Below, piece after piece: positions 34,438 to 42,972 of a DNA stretch of 64,000 bases (position 1 is its first letter; each line of letters opens with the position of its first letter). Location: assembly GCA_017482355.1 (NCBI GenBank), contig JAFUNJ010000009.1, positions 101,229 through 165,228 on the forward strand. Reading direction: 5' to 3'. The notes beneath the pieces were generated by a model. It made no database searches and was not told where the DNA came from. It worked only from the letters and a program-made list of their open reading frames with translations. The translations under genes and the position numbers were made by a program. Source of the stretch: Clostridia bacterium (GTDB lineage: Bacteria > Bacillota > Clostridia > Oscillospirales > CAG-272).

Positions 34438-35142
34438 ATGAACATTTTAGCAATTGGATGCCATCCCGACGACATTGAGATAAACTGCGTCGGAACGCTT
34501 ATCAAGTGCGTAAAGCGCGGTGACAACGTTACCGTTTGCCACGTTTGCAACGGTAATATGGGTCACGAGGTAATAATGCCCGACGAGCTTCGCAAGATAA
34601 GGATCGAGGAAGCAAGACGTGCAGGTGCTATGGCAGGCATTAAGGTCGTAACCTGCGATATCGGAGACCTTGATGTGTATAATCAGTCGAAAGAGCAGAG
34701 AGACCTTGTGATCGACGTTATCCGCGAGGCAGATCCCGATCTTATCATTACTCACGCGCCTAACGACTACATGCTCGACCACGTAGCAGTAAGCAAGCTC
34801 GTGTTCGACGCGTCCTTTGCCGCAAGTGTTCCTCACTATAAGACGAAGGTCGATAAGACCGCGAAGGTCGTTCCGCTCTACTATATGGATAACCTTACGG
34901 GCGTTGACTTCATTCCGACGGAATACGTCGACGTAACGGAAGAAATCGACCTCAAGCTTGAAATGCTCGAGTGCCACGAGAGCCAGCTCAAGTGGATGAG
35001 AGACCACGACAATATCGACTTTGCCGATATGGTAAAGACCTGCGCAAAGTACCGTGGATACCAGTGCAATGCCGCTTACGCCGAAGCGTTCACGCAGTGT
35101 CTGGCATATCCCAAGATGCAGACGAAGCGGCTGCTTCCTTAA
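34438..35142 (+). CDS. PIG-L / LmbE family deacetylase
   Basis: 234 residues. The zinc site is clear: GCHPDDIEINCVGTL near the N-terminus (H-P-D-D) and LDHVAV about residue 120. Relatives remove the N-acetyl group from GlcNAc-inositols (MshB, PIG-L), from GlcNAc-malate (BshB) and from diacetylchitobiose. No signal peptide. Starts 17 bases after the oxidoreductase with AAGGAG. In this operon it should free the amino group of an N-acetylated sugar before the NagB-like enzyme acts. Confidence 0.88.
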   Translation: MNILAIGCHPDDIEINCVGTLIKCVKRGDNVTVCHVCNGNMGHEVIMPDELRKIRIEEARRAGAMAGIKVVTCDIGDLDVYNQSKEQRDLVIDVIREADPDLIITHAPNDYMLDHVAVSKLVFDASFAASVPHYKTKVDKTAKVVPLYYMDNLTGVDFIPTEYVDVTEEIDLKLEMLECHESQLKWMRDHDNIDFADMVKTCAKYRGYQCNAAYAEAFTQCLAYPKMQTKRLLP

Positions 35143-35143
35143 T

Positions 35144-36088
35144 ATGAAAAAGGTTGCGTGTGTCGGCATTCTGGTTGCCGACGTAATAGTAAGACCGGTA
35201 AACGAGTATCCCGATAAGGGACTTCTCGCGCGCGTCGATTCGATAACCGTCCATTTGGGCGGAAACGCGATGACCGCGGCGGTCAATCTCCGCAAGCTCG
35301 GCACAAGCTCGACCCTTATCGGAAAGGTCGGATGCGATATGTTCGGAGAGTTCCTTGTCGGTTGCCTTAAAGAAGAAGGCGTCAATACCGACGGAATATT
35401 CCGCGACGAAAACGTACAGACCTCGGCGTCGGTACTTATGCTCGACGAAAAAACGGGCGAGCGCACGATACTGCACTGTACGGGATCAAACGCAGCTTTG
35501 ACGGTCGACGATATCGACTTCGGAGTTATCGCGGAAAACGATATAGTGTTCGTAACGGGCACCTTTCTTATGGACCGCTTCGACGGTGCTGAGACGGCAG
35601 AGTTTCTCCGCAAATGTAAGGAAATGGGCAAAATCACCGCTCTTGACGTCTGCTGGGACGCAAAGGGAAAGTGGGGCGAGCTTCTTGATCCCGCAATGCC
35701 GTATATAGACTATTTTCTTCCGAGCATCGACGAGGCGAAAATGCTCGCAGGTAGGGAAGAGGTCGAGAAAATGGCAGACGTATTTTTCGATAAGGGCGTA
35801 AAGCACGTCGTTATCAAATGCGGAAGCCGCGGCTGCTACTGCCGATTTGAGCGTAACGCCGAGGGCGTTATGATCCCGGCGTTCAGAATCGAAAATCCCG
35901 TTGATACAACGGGTGCAGGCGATAGCTTCTGTTCGGGCTTTCTTGCTGCTCTATCGCGCGGAGAGGACTTCCTTGACTGCGCCGAAATGGGTAACGCAAC
36001 GGGCGCCTTCTGCGTAACTCAAAAGGGCGCAACCTCGGGTACGCCTACTTATGAAGAAGCAAAAAAATTTATAAAAGAGAGAAAATAA
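35144..36088 (+). CDS. PfkB-family carbohydrate kinase
   Basis: 314 residues from the ATG at 35144, one base past the previous stop; the frame further upstream lies in the deacetylase gene. Ribokinase fold: VGILVADVIVRPVNEYPDKG, HLGGNAMTAAVNLRKLG, FLPSIDEAKMLAG and the anion-hole signature DTTGAGDSFCSGFL, with catalytic Asp. Substrates in this family include fructose-1-P, tagatose-6-P, ribose, KDG and 5-dehydro-2-deoxygluconate. Position before a class II aldolase suggests it makes the aldolase substrate (tagatose-1,6-bisphosphate or DKG-6-phosphate are the two leading candidates). Confidence 0.87.
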   Translation: MKKVACVGILVADVIVRPVNEYPDKGLLARVDSITVHLGGNAMTAAVNLRKLGTSSTLIGKVGCDMFGEFLVGCLKEEGVNTDGIFRDENVQTSASVLMLDEKTGERTILHCTGSNAALTVDDIDFGVIAENDIVFVTGTFLMDRFDGAETAEFLRKCKEMGKITALDVCWDAKGKWGELLDPAMPYIDYFLPSIDEAKMLAGREEVEKMADVFFDKGVKHVVIKCGSRGCYCRFERNAEGVMIPAFRIENPVDTTGAGDSFCSGFLAALSRGEDFLDCAEMGNATGAFCVTQKGATSGTPTYEEAKKFIKERK

Positions 36089-36089
36089 A

Positions 36090-36929
36090 ATGTTAGTAAC
36101 TTTAAAGGATATTCTTTCTGATGCCGAAGAAAGAAAGTACGGCGTAGGGCTTTTCAATATGCTCAATCTCGAAATGGCAAGAGGAATCATCGAGGCGGCG
36201 GAGGAGATGCGTTCACCTCTCATTCTCGGCGTAGCAGAGGTTCATCTTCCCTCGATACCGTTCGAGTACGCCCAGCACGTCATGATGAAGATCGCAAAGG
36301 AAGCGACAGTTCCCGTATGTCTGCATTTCGACCACGGTACCGATTACGGTAAGATCCTCGAAGCAATAAGAGGCGGATTTACCTCGGTAATGTACGATGG
36401 CTCCGCGCTCCCTTACGAGGAAAACATCGCAAACACGAGAGAAATAAGCAAAGTCGCTCACGCGCTCGGCGTTTCAGTCGAGGCGGAGCTCGGACACGTC
36501 GGCGGCGCCGAGGGCGGAGCTGACGACGGTCACGAGGAGATGTATACGAAGGTCGAGCAGGTAAACGACTTCATCGACAGAGCCGACATTGACGCGCTCG
36601 CAGTTGCTATCGGTACGGCACACGGCGTATATAAAACGAAGCCGAAGCTTGATATAGGTCGGCTTGCCGACATCTACGCAGTATCGAAGAAGCCCCTCGT
36701 TCTTCACGGCGGAAGTGGTCTGAGTGACGACGATTTCAGAAACACCATCGCAAACGGCATAAGAAAAATAAACATCTGCACTGAAATGTGCGTTGCAGAG
36801 TATAAAGCGTACGCAGAGGCATACGCAAACAAAGAAAGCTACGAAAAGTCGCTGATCCTCGCAAAGGACGCGGTCAAGGACGTAGTTGTCGGTAAAATGA
36901 AGCTGTTTAACAGCACAGGAAAAGCATAA
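36090..36929 (+). CDS. Class II (zinc) fructose-bisphosphate-type aldolase
   Basis: 279 residues, the size of GatY/KbaY/IolJ/Fba enzymes. Zinc and substrate motifs: [86 protein letters not shown] and NICTEM. It splits a phosphorylated ketose into dihydroxyacetone phosphate and an aldehyde. One base separates it from the kinase stop, so they are coupled. The operon context points to tagatose-1,6-bisphosphate or an inositol-pathway intermediate rather than to glycolysis. Confidence 0.87.
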   Translation: MLVTLKDILSDAEERKYGVGLFNMLNLEMARGIIEAAEEMRSPLILGVAEVHLPSIPFEYAQHVMMKIAKEATVPVCLHFDHGTDYGKILEAIRGGFTSVMYDGSALPYEENIANTREISKVAHALGVSVEAELGHVGGAEGGADDGHEEMYTKVEQVNDFIDRADIDALAVAIGTAHGVYKTKPKLDIGRLADIYAVSKKPLVLHGGSGLSDDDFRNTIANGIRKINICTEMCVAEYKAYAEAYANKESYEKSLILAKDAVKDVVVGKMKLFNSTGKA

Positions 36930-36949
36930 TAAAATTGGAGGATAAAGAA

Positions 36950-37897
36950 ATGGATTTCAACAGTACAGTTAAGGGCTCAATGCTCGAGGGCTTTTACCCC
37001 GCCGGCTGGGATATGGCAAAGATCGACGCTTGCTGTGACCCGAACAATAAGGTAGAGGAGAGACAGTCCTTTTGGAACGATGGTTTCACCCCCGTCCGTT
37101 GCGAGAACATCGGCGAATTCGACACCTATATGGGACACGAGATCGCGCTCGAGATCAAGGCGGCTCGCGACAGAAATGAGAAAATCGCGTTCATTCTTCC
37201 CGTAGGACCTATGGGAATGTATAAGTGGGCAGTCTACTTCCTTAAGGAATGGAAGGTAAATTGCGATCACGTTTACACCTTCAATATGGACGAGTGGAGC
37301 GACGGCGAGGGTAATACTCTCCCCGCAACCGACCCCGCAGCGTTCCAAAACGCAATGCGTGAAGCATTCTTCAATCCCCTCGGAGAGCTTACCGTTCCCG
37401 AAAATCAGAGAAACTTCGCAACGAGAGATAATCTCCCGACCTACCCCGAAAAGATCGCAGCTCTAAAGGCAGAGGGCGCAAAGCTCGTTCTCGTTTACGG
37501 TATCGGCAGAATGTGCCATATTGCATTCTGGGAGCCGCACTTCGCCGCTGAATTTGAGTCGGTCGACGAGTGGAAGAAGCAGTGCTACCGTCTCGGCGCA
37601 AAGCTCCACCCCCTCACGATAGAGCAGAACGCAATAACGAGCTTCAAGTCCCGCACGACCCTCGTTCCTTGCAGAGCGAACACTATAGGCCCCGGTCTCT
37701 TCCTTCAGGCAGATTACGCTATCGGCGGCGCCGACGGCGCATTTAACCGCGGAATGCAGTGGCAGGGAATGAGCTTCTGGACGACTCTCCGTCACGGTCC
37801 GAATATGTGGATCACCTCCACATTCATTCCGACCCTCCCCGGCAAGCTCTTCTACCTCAAGGATCTCGAAGGACCCCTTGTAGCAGAATGTAACTGA
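36950..37897 (+). CDS. NagB-like glucosamine-6-phosphate isomerase/deaminase family protein, atypical active site
   Basis: 315 residues from the ATG at 36950 with TGGAGG upstream (the frame could open at 36935 but that would include the ribosome site). NagB/RpiA/SorC fold: [17 protein letters not shown] matches the phosphate loop, [10 protein letters not shown] holds the catalytic Asp, and [18 protein letters not shown] is the counterpart of the NagB motif G-x-G-x-D-G-H-I-A-F-N-E-P. His and Glu are kept, but Asp is replaced by Met, Gly by Cys and Asn by Trp. It is also longer than NagB (about 266). A deaminase or isomerase of an unusual amino sugar is inferred. Confidence 0.8.
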   Translation: MDFNSTVKGSMLEGFYPAGWDMAKIDACCDPNNKVEERQSFWNDGFTPVRCENIGEFDTYMGHEIALEIKAARDRNEKIAFILPVGPMGMYKWAVYFLKEWKVNCDHVYTFNMDEWSDGEGNTLPATDPAAFQNAMREAFFNPLGELTVPENQRNFATRDNLPTYPEKIAALKAEGAKLVLVYGIGRMCHIAFWEPHFAAEFESVDEWKKQCYRLGAKLHPLTIEQNAITSFKSRTTLVPCRANTIGPGLFLQADYAIGGADGAFNRGMQWQGMSFWTTLRHGPNMWITSTFIPTLPGKLFYLKDLEGPLVAECN

Positions 37898-37904
37898 TAA
37901 CAAT

Positions 37905-37931
37905 AAAAAGCACCCGAAAGGGTGCTTTTTA
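37905..37931. terminator. Bidirectional terminator
   Basis: AAAAAGCACCCGAAAGGGTG with closing GCTTTTT (stem 37910-37925), between the convergent NagB-like and PepO genes. Confidence 0.87.
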
Positions 37932-37943
37932 TATATGATAAAA

Positions 37944-39842
37944 TTACCAAATAATAACTCTGCTCTTCGGCGCGATATACATCTTGTCGGTCTTCTTAAC
38001 GCCGAAGGTGTCGTACCATTCGGGGAAGTTTCTCGGCTGCATATTCGCGCGGAGAATAGCTGGCGCGTGAACGTCGAGATTAAGAAGAAGCTGCTGATAT
38101 TCGGGCTTCGCCTTCATACACCAGACCCTTGCCCAGTTCTTGAAGTATTCCTCGTAGGAAACATTTTCGGTCTTTGCCATAATAGCAAGGGTAACAGCCA
38201 TACCGCCATTATCTGCCATATTCTCGCTTACGATGAACTTGCCATTGACGACGCCCCACGGAAGCTCTATTTTGTCGAACTGCTTGACCATTGCCTTGAT
38301 CTTCGAATTAAACTTCTTGTTGTCTTCCTTAGTCCACCAATTGTTGATGTTGCCGTTCTCGTCGCACTTTGCACCGTTGCTGTCGAATGCGTGAGAGATC
38401 TCGTGACCGATGACGGCACCGATACCGCCGAGGTTTTCGCTTCTCGACTGCTTGATCGAATAGAAGGGCGGCTGAAGTATTGCGGCAGGGAAGGTGATAT
38501 CGTTTACGAAGGGGTCGTAGCAGGCGTTTACCATATGTCCGGGCATTGCCCATTTTTCGCGGTTTACGGGCTTGTCAAGCTTTGAAAGCTGATGCTCAAG
38601 CTCGATCTTGCGTAGAGATGTAACGATATCGAAAAGGGAAGCGTTGTTATCAAAGACGAGCTGATCGAAGTATGGGTCTACATTGTCGGGATAACCCATC
38701 TTAACGCCGATCTTCGAAAGCTTGAGGATCGCCTTTTCCTTGGTCGCATCCTCGAGGAAGTCGTTATTCTGAATGCGCTCCTTGTAGGCGTCGATTATCT
38801 GATAAACGATTTCGGTAATGTCCTTCTTTGCCTCTGAGCCGAAATACTTTTCGCCGTAATAGATTCCGACCGGCTCGGAGTACCAGCCCGACGCAAGCTC
38901 GTAAGAGAACTTGTCAATGGGAGTAACGGCAGGGATTCCGGCGATAGCACGGTAATAGGAGCTTCCGATCTCGCGAAGCTCCTCGCTGAGGTAGGAGCAG
39001 GAATTGATCAGACCGGTAACATATGCCCAGTGCTTGTAAAGGAGGAAGTTTTCCTCGTTGAATATCGTGTCGAACGCCTTGAAATATCGCGGCTCGGTCA
39101 CGATAACGCGCTCGGGCACATGTCCGCAAAGCTCGGTAAGCAGCTTCTTGAACTCTATCGGCTTAAGAAGCGTACAAACACGTGAGGTCTTCATGGGATT
39201 GTACATCTTTACGTACTCGGACCATTCCTCGCTCGTCTTAACGGTCTGACCGAGAAGCGCATCAAACGCGAGAGTATCGGATAGATACTGTGCCTGATCC
39301 TTCGGCGAAAGATCGGTCTTCGAGAGAATGACCTGCGCCATACCGGTCCAAATTCCGAGAATTGCGGTCTTCTGCGCTTCCATTTCGGGCTTGTAGTAGG
39401 AAGCGTCGGGGAGAATTACGCTCGGTCCCTGAAGGTAAACTGCATGATGCGCAGTGTCCTTCATGTCGGTGTCGATGCCTACGTTAAAGGGAAGGGGAAG
39501 CTTGCGAAGCACCATTTCCTTGAGGTTCTTGTTCATTGCATCAAGCGAATCAAGCGTATCAAGGATGGATAAATATCTGATAGCGGGCGAGATTCCATCA
39601 GACGCCTTCTTTTCAGCATTCATCGCTGCCTTGAACAGCGTACAGGAACGCTTAAGATAGTCGCTCGGGTAAGAGTCGCTTTCGCACATCTCCTTGTACT
39701 CGTCGATCATAAGCTTCTGGATCTCAAGTGCCAGAGTTGCAAACCCACCGATGCTTGGCATATCGTCGGGAATAACGAGCTCGTCTAATTTTTGCTGATT
39801 GACGAACGTAAACAGATCGTCCTGAATTCTAACTTGTTCCAT
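37944..39842 (-). CDS. pepO: M13-family (neprilysin/PepO-like) zinc endopeptidase
   Basis: 632 residues. The zinc motif is VIGHEISHAFDSNGAK (H-E-x-x-H) near residue 480 and the third ligand is in ENMADNGGMAV. NACYDPFVNDITFPAAILQPPF and a C-terminal RANMQPRNFPEWYDTFGVK are typical M13 elements, including the substrate-binding Arg and the end of the fold. There is no signal peptide or membrane anchor, so it is a cytoplasmic oligopeptidase like lactococcal PepO. The ATG at 39842 follows GGAGG by six bases. Monocistronic. Confidence 0.92.
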   Translation of the reverse strand: MEQVRIQDDLFTFVNQQKLDELVIPDDMPSIGGFATLALEIQKLMIDEYKEMCESDSYPSDYLKRSCTLFKAAMNAEKKASDGISPAIRYLSILDTLDSLDAMNKNLKEMVLRKLPLPFNVGIDTDMKDTAHHAVYLQGPSVILPDASYYKPEMEAQKTAILGIWTGMAQVILSKTDLSPKDQAQYLSDTLAFDALLGQTVKTSEEWSEYVKMYNPMKTSRVCTLLKPIEFKKLLTELCGHVPERVIVTEPRYFKAFDTIFNEENFLLYKHWAYVTGLINSCSYLSEELREIGSSYYRAIAGIPAVTPIDKFSYELASGWYSEPVGIYYGEKYFGSEAKKDITEIVYQIIDAYKERIQNNDFLEDATKEKAILKLSKIGVKMGYPDNVDPYFDQLVFDNNASLFDIVTSLRKIELEHQLSKLDKPVNREKWAMPGHMVNACYDPFVNDITFPAAILQPPFYSIKQSRSENLGGIGAVIGHEISHAFDSNGAKCDENGNINNWWTKEDNKKFNSKIKAMVKQFDKIELPWGVVNGKFIVSENMADNGGMAVTLAIMAKTENVSYEEYFKNWARVWCMKAKPEYQQLLLNLDVHAPAILRANMQPRNFPEWYDTFGVKKTDKMYIAPKSRVIIW

Positions 39843-39876
39843 TTTTTCCTCCGAACAGTCAAATTTTCATGAATAT

Positions 39877-39905
39877 ATTGTAGCACAACGCGTCCTTTAA
39901 TGCAA
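39877..39905 (-). promoter_or_regulatory. Sigma-A promoter for pepO
   Basis: On the minus strand TTGCAT (39905-39900), 17-base spacer, TACAAT (39882-39877). Confidence 0.65.
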
Positions 39906-40034
39906 GAAAAAGTGAGCGAAAGGTAGTAAAAAACCGTTATGAGGTAAAAATCGAGACGCTAAAAATTCGAATGATTGTCAATATGATGATTGCAAGCATA
40001 TCATTGTAGTACATACTTTAAAGGAGGTAAAAAA

Positions 40035-41270
40035 ATGAATAGACGAAGAATTAATAACTGTTACCGTGAAAATGATAATAATGACAACTTTCAGACGGAT
40101 CGCATTGAAAATGAATGCGATTGTGATTGCGGTTGCCAAAATGCTTCTTGTGAAGACAGCCGCGCCTGTAGTTGTTGCCCTAAATGCCCTCCGGGACCTC
40201 CCGGACCTCAAGGACCTATGGGCGAACCCGGACCTGTCGGTCCGCGTGGACCAAGAGGATTTCGCGGTTTGCCCGGTCCGATAGGACCGCGTGGCCCCGC
40301 AGGTGAACAGGGAAATGTCGGACCTCAAGGACCCGCAGGTCCACGAGGTTTTACGGGTGCTCAAGGACCAGTCGGACCGATCGGACCTGCAGGCGAGAAC
40401 GGCGCGATCGGACCTCAAGGACCGATCGGACCGAGAGGATTTCAGGGCGTGCCCGGCCCCGCAGGTCCACAAGGCCCGATAGGCGAAACAGGTCCCGCAG
40501 GTCCACAAGGTCCCATCGGTGAAACCGGTCCCGCAGGTCCACAAGGCCCGATAGGCGAAACAGGTCCCGCAGGTCCACAAGGTCCCATCGGTGAAACCGG
40601 TCCCGCAGGTCCACAAGGTCCCATCGGTGAAACCGGTCCCGCAGGTCCACAAGGCCCGATAGGCGAAACAGGTTCCGCAGGTCCCCAAGGTCCCATCGGT
40701 GAAACGGGTCCCGCAGGTCCACAAGGCCCGATAGGCGAAACCGGTCCCGCAGGTCCCCAGGGTCCCATTGGCGAAACCGGTCCCGTAGGTCCCCAAGGCC
40801 CGATAGGTGAAACGGGTCCTGTTGGCCCTCAGGGACCCGCAGGCGGTGTGCTCAACTACGCGGATTTTTACGCTCTGATGCCGCCTGATAACGCTGCAAC
40901 CGTTGCCCCGGGAACAGATGTCAGCTTTCCGCAGGACGGTCCCAACAGCGGCTCGGATATTTCCAGACTAGGCCCCGATTCATTCAACCTGGCGCAGATA
41001 GGCGCGTATCAGATACTGTTTGAGGTTGGCGTTGATGAGGCAGGTCAGTTAATATTGACATTGAACGGAGAAGACCTCGCATACACCGTGGTCGGCAGAG
41101 CTACGGGTGCTTCGCAGATCGTAGGCATGGCTATCGTAGAAACGACTGCCGTTAACTCCACTCTGACCGTCAGAAATCCCGCAGGAAACGCCGCCGCGTT
41201 GACCATAACGCCGCTCGCGGGAGGAACCAGACCCGTTTCTGCGCATCTTGTTATTATGCAGATAGGATGA
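40035..41270 (+). CDS. Collagen-like (BclA-type) surface or exosporium protein
   Basis: 411 residues from the ATG at 40035 (AAAGGAGGT upstream). Residues 1-49 are hydrophilic and Cys-rich, with nine Cys in [20 protein letters not shown] and CCPKC. Residues about 50-271 are uninterrupted Gly-X-Y triplets, rich in Pro, starting [16 protein letters not shown] and ending GPQGPAGG. Residues about 272-411 resemble the C-terminal C1q/TNF-like domain of BclA glycoproteins ([20 protein letters not shown] near its start). No signal peptide, as expected for a spore-coat or exosporium protein made in the mother cell. Upstream, GCATATCAT at about 39999 weakly resembles a sporulation-sigma -10. Spore surface is the best guess. 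Confidence 0.82.
   Translation: MNRRRINNCYRENDNNDNFQTDRIENECDCDCGCQNASCEDSRACSCCPKCPPGPPGPQGPMGEPGPVGPRGPRGFRGLPGPIGPRGPAGEQGNVGPQGPAGPRGFTGAQGPVGPIGPAGENGAIGPQGPIGPRGFQGVPGPAGPQGPIGETGPAGPQGPIGETGPAGPQGPIGETGPAGPQGPIGETGPAGPQGPIGETGPAGPQGPIGETGSAGPQGPIGETGPAGPQGPIGETGPAGPQGPIGETGPVGPQGPIGETGPVGPQGPAGGVLNYADFYALMPPDNAATVAPGTDVSFPQDGPNSGSDISRLGPDSFNLAQIGAYQILFEVGVDEAGQLILTLNGEDLAYTVVGRATGASQIVGMAIVETTAVNSTLTVRNPAGNAAALTITPLAGGTRPVSAHLVIMQIG
40473..40832 (+). repeat. Ten tandem 36-bp repeats in the collagen-like gene
   Basis: Each unit encodes [12 protein letters not shown] with small changes (Ser in unit 6, Val in units 9 and 10). Two synonymous versions differ at third positions (GGCCCGATAGGC versus GGTCCCATCGGT) and run in the order A-B-A-B-B-A-B-A-B-A. 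The pattern implies duplication of a 72-bp pair. Confidence 0.95.
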
Positions 41271-41304
41271 TTTGAATCCAATTGAAAACGCACTCTTTAA
41301 TATG

Positions 41305-41333
41305 AAAAAAGCACCCTTTCGGGTGCTTTTTGT
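41305..41333. terminator. Bidirectional terminator
   Basis: GCACCCTTTCGGGTGC (41311-41326) between A-run and T-run, serving the collagen-like gene and the convergent XRE gene. Confidence 0.85.
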
Positions 41334-41340
41334 ATTGTAT

Positions 41341-41550
41341 TCAATTCTTTTCATCCGTCAATCCGAGAAAATAATCGGTGCTGACGGAATAGTATTTGCA
41401 AAGCTTGAGTAAATGCCGTATCGGAAGCTCGTTCGCGCCGCGCTCGTATCGTGCATACATCGTCTGCGACGTGCCGAGAACTTCCGCAATTTCCTGTTGC
41501 GTCTTGTCGCTGTCCTCGCGCAGATCTCGCATTCTTTTTATATAATTCAT
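41341..41550 (-). CDS. XRE-family (Cro/CI-like) small regulator
   Basis: 69 residues, essentially one HTH_3 domain: MRDLREDSDKTQQEIAEVLG with TSQTMYARYERGANELPIRH, then LLKLCKYYSVSTDYFLGLTD. The SxxYFLGLTD end is typical of small Firmicute XRE repressors. It is divergent from a lipoprotein gene, with several palindromes in the intergenic space that are candidate operators. Ligand or partner unknown. Confidence 0.88.
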   Translation of the reverse strand: MNYIKRMRDLREDSDKTQQEIAEVLGTSQTMYARYERGANELPIRHLLKLCKYYSVSTDYFLGLTDEKN

Positions 41551-41558
41551 ATCTCACC

Positions 41559-41635
41559 AATAATAGTATTATTTACGATTATTATATCAAGTAAATAAAT
41601 TTACTATTGACATTAGTAAAAATTTGTACTATAAT
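41559..41635. promoter_or_regulatory. Lipoprotein promoter with stacked palindromes
   Basis: Perfect sigma-A promoter: TTGACA 41607-41612, 17-base spacer, TATAAT 41630-41635. Nearby are AATAATA-G-TATTATT (41559-41573), AGTAAAT-AA-ATTTACT (41590-41605) and TTACTA-N7-TAGTAA around the -35 (41601-41619). Confidence 0.7.
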
Positions 41636-41683
41636 AAATCTGCAGGATAATTCTGCAAATCATTTTTATAAGAGGTAAGGACG

Positions 41684-42388
41684 ATGAGAAGATTATTTTG
41701 TTTGCTTATGTGTTTTGCTTTAGCTTTTTCTTTTGGCGGATGTGGCGGAAGCGCTACGGTAGGTGACGGTGATGAGGTTTCGACTATTGATGATAATGCT
41801 TATTATGCCGATTATAATGAGGTATATAATTTAATAAAGGCATATAATAGCGGTTTATCGATGTGCGCTAACATTAACTTAACAATAATACAGCAAACGT
41901 TTGATTATTATAGTGGCAATAGCGTCGGCGCATCTACGATTTGGGCAATGGCAAATGAAATGATAGCACTTTCAAAGGCCGTAGACGATCAAGCGTCGTA
42001 TGAATCGTATCTTATCCGCAACGGTATAACTTCGACTTCAAATAAGAATCAAGTATCTAATCTTTTAAGATATATCTACTACGACGATAATTATTATAAT
42101 AAAAGCTTGGATCCTCTTTTTGTAACCTTTAAGGCGTGTAATATAGTCCGCAAGGCTTTGCCGGATAGAGTAACGGAAATAAAAACTGCGATAGAAGATC
42201 TTCGCAATAAATATGGTACAAAATATTCAATGGAAATTGAACTGCTTGACGATTGGTTTTCGGAGTGTAAGTCTTATTCAACGGAAATGAATAGAACCTC
42301 AGGAGAATCTCTTTACAGCTTTACTACAAAAATGAACCAATTTGAAACAGACCTTAATAAGTTAGCAAATAAGGCAGACAGACACTAA
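41684..42388 (+). CDS. Putative lipoprotein, unknown function
   Basis: 234 residues. The signal sequence MRRLFCLLMCFALAFSFGGC ends in a lipobox (F-G-G-C, Cys 20), so the mature protein should be lipid-anchored on the outer face of the membrane. The rest is largely helical and rich in Tyr, Asn, Ser and Asp, with no domain recognised. Codon use is visibly more AT-rich than in neighbours (AAT, TAT, TTA), which suggests recent acquisition. GAGGTAAGGACG precedes the ATG. Divergent from the XRE regulator. Bases 42389-42533 after it contain no gene that I can recognise. Confidence 0.72.
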   Translation: MRRLFCLLMCFALAFSFGGCGGSATVGDGDEVSTIDDNAYYADYNEVYNLIKAYNSGLSMCANINLTIIQQTFDYYSGNSVGASTIWAMANEMIALSKAVDDQASYESYLIRNGITSTSNKNQVSNLLRYIYYDDNYYNKSLDPLFVTFKACNIVRKALPDRVTEIKTAIEDLRNKYGTKYSMEIELLDDWFSECKSYSTEMNRTSGESLYSFTTKMNQFETDLNKLANKADRH

Positions 42389-42531
42389 AAAATGTTGATA
42401 GTGATATGATCACGTTAAACTTCCATTGATCAATGTATGGGAATTGGTTTCGCTTGTCTATTGACTACTCCGATAGTCATTTATTACCGACCCGTTCGAT
42501 TCCCTCCATCAATTAAGTCAAAAATAAAAGC

Positions 42532-42568
42532 ACCTGACGGAAAGTAATTCCCGTTCGGGTGCTTTTTT
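42532..42568 (+). terminator. Rho-independent terminator (decayed copy of the GCACCC family)
   Basis: AAAAGCACCTGACGG, ten-base loop, CCGTTCGGGTGCTTTTTT. Imperfect stem followed by six T. Confidence 0.7.
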
Positions 42569-42581
42569 GTCGAATATGAGT

Positions 42582-42937
42582 TTAATTGTTTTCCTTTGAG
42601 GTGTTAAGCGTCGAAATCAAAATTCTCTTGATTTCAAGACAATCCGTGAGAAGGGAATCGCCTTCGGCTTCCGTCAGATAATCGGATAATATGAGCAGAC
42701 GCAGCCAATATTCGGTTTCTGCGGTCTCTTTCAATGATATTTGAGCTTTGATATGAAATCTGCCTTGCTGATGCCGTAGACGGCTTCGTTAGCATTTGCG
42801 CCGATGCTTGTTGCGCTGCGGATTATTTGCTTTGAAATTATATTTTCGTGCTTTTCCTTTGTGAGATATTTATTGAGCTTCACAATTCTCGCGGCGAAAG
42901 AGAGGGATTTGTCAAGCAAAATACTCTTTTGAGCCAT
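42582..42937 (-). pseudogene. Four-helix-bundle (S23/PF05635-type) protein gene with one-base frameshift
   Basis: Starts at the ATG at 42937 (AAAGGA upstream): MAQKSILLDKSLSFAARIVK, then IISKQIIRSATSIGANANEA, the family signature, then VYGISKADFISKLK. A stop follows at 42731, but restoring one A in the AAA at 42740-42742 gives ISLKETAETEYWLRLLILSD and continues to a natural end (TLNTSKENN) at 42582, about 118 residues, the normal family length. Members occur in 23S rRNA intervening sequences and in scattered genomic sites; function unknown. Sequencing error cannot be excluded. Confidence 0.8.
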
Positions 42938-42972
42938 AATACTGTTCCTTTCAAGGTTAGATAAAAGAGAAG

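Noticed and set aside
39990-40034. Confident sporulation-sigma promoter before the collagen-like gene
   Set aside because: GCATATCAT resembles a sigma-E/K -10, but -35 spacing is wrong, so only mentioned as weak.
39978-40796. Repetitive minus-strand frame rich in Thr-Cys-Gly
   Set aside because: Product of the reverse complement of the collagen triplet repeats.
40473-40832. CRISPR array
   Set aside because: Repeats are contiguous without spacers, in frame, and encode Gly-X-Y collagen triplets.
42395-42520. tRNA-like end (GTTCGATTCCCTCCA) after the lipoprotein gene
   Set aside because: The bases flanking the apparent T loop are not complementary and no anticodon or acceptor stem can be built; at most a decayed fragment. 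Its orientation is also opposite to what an att copy of the tmRNA 3' end would need.
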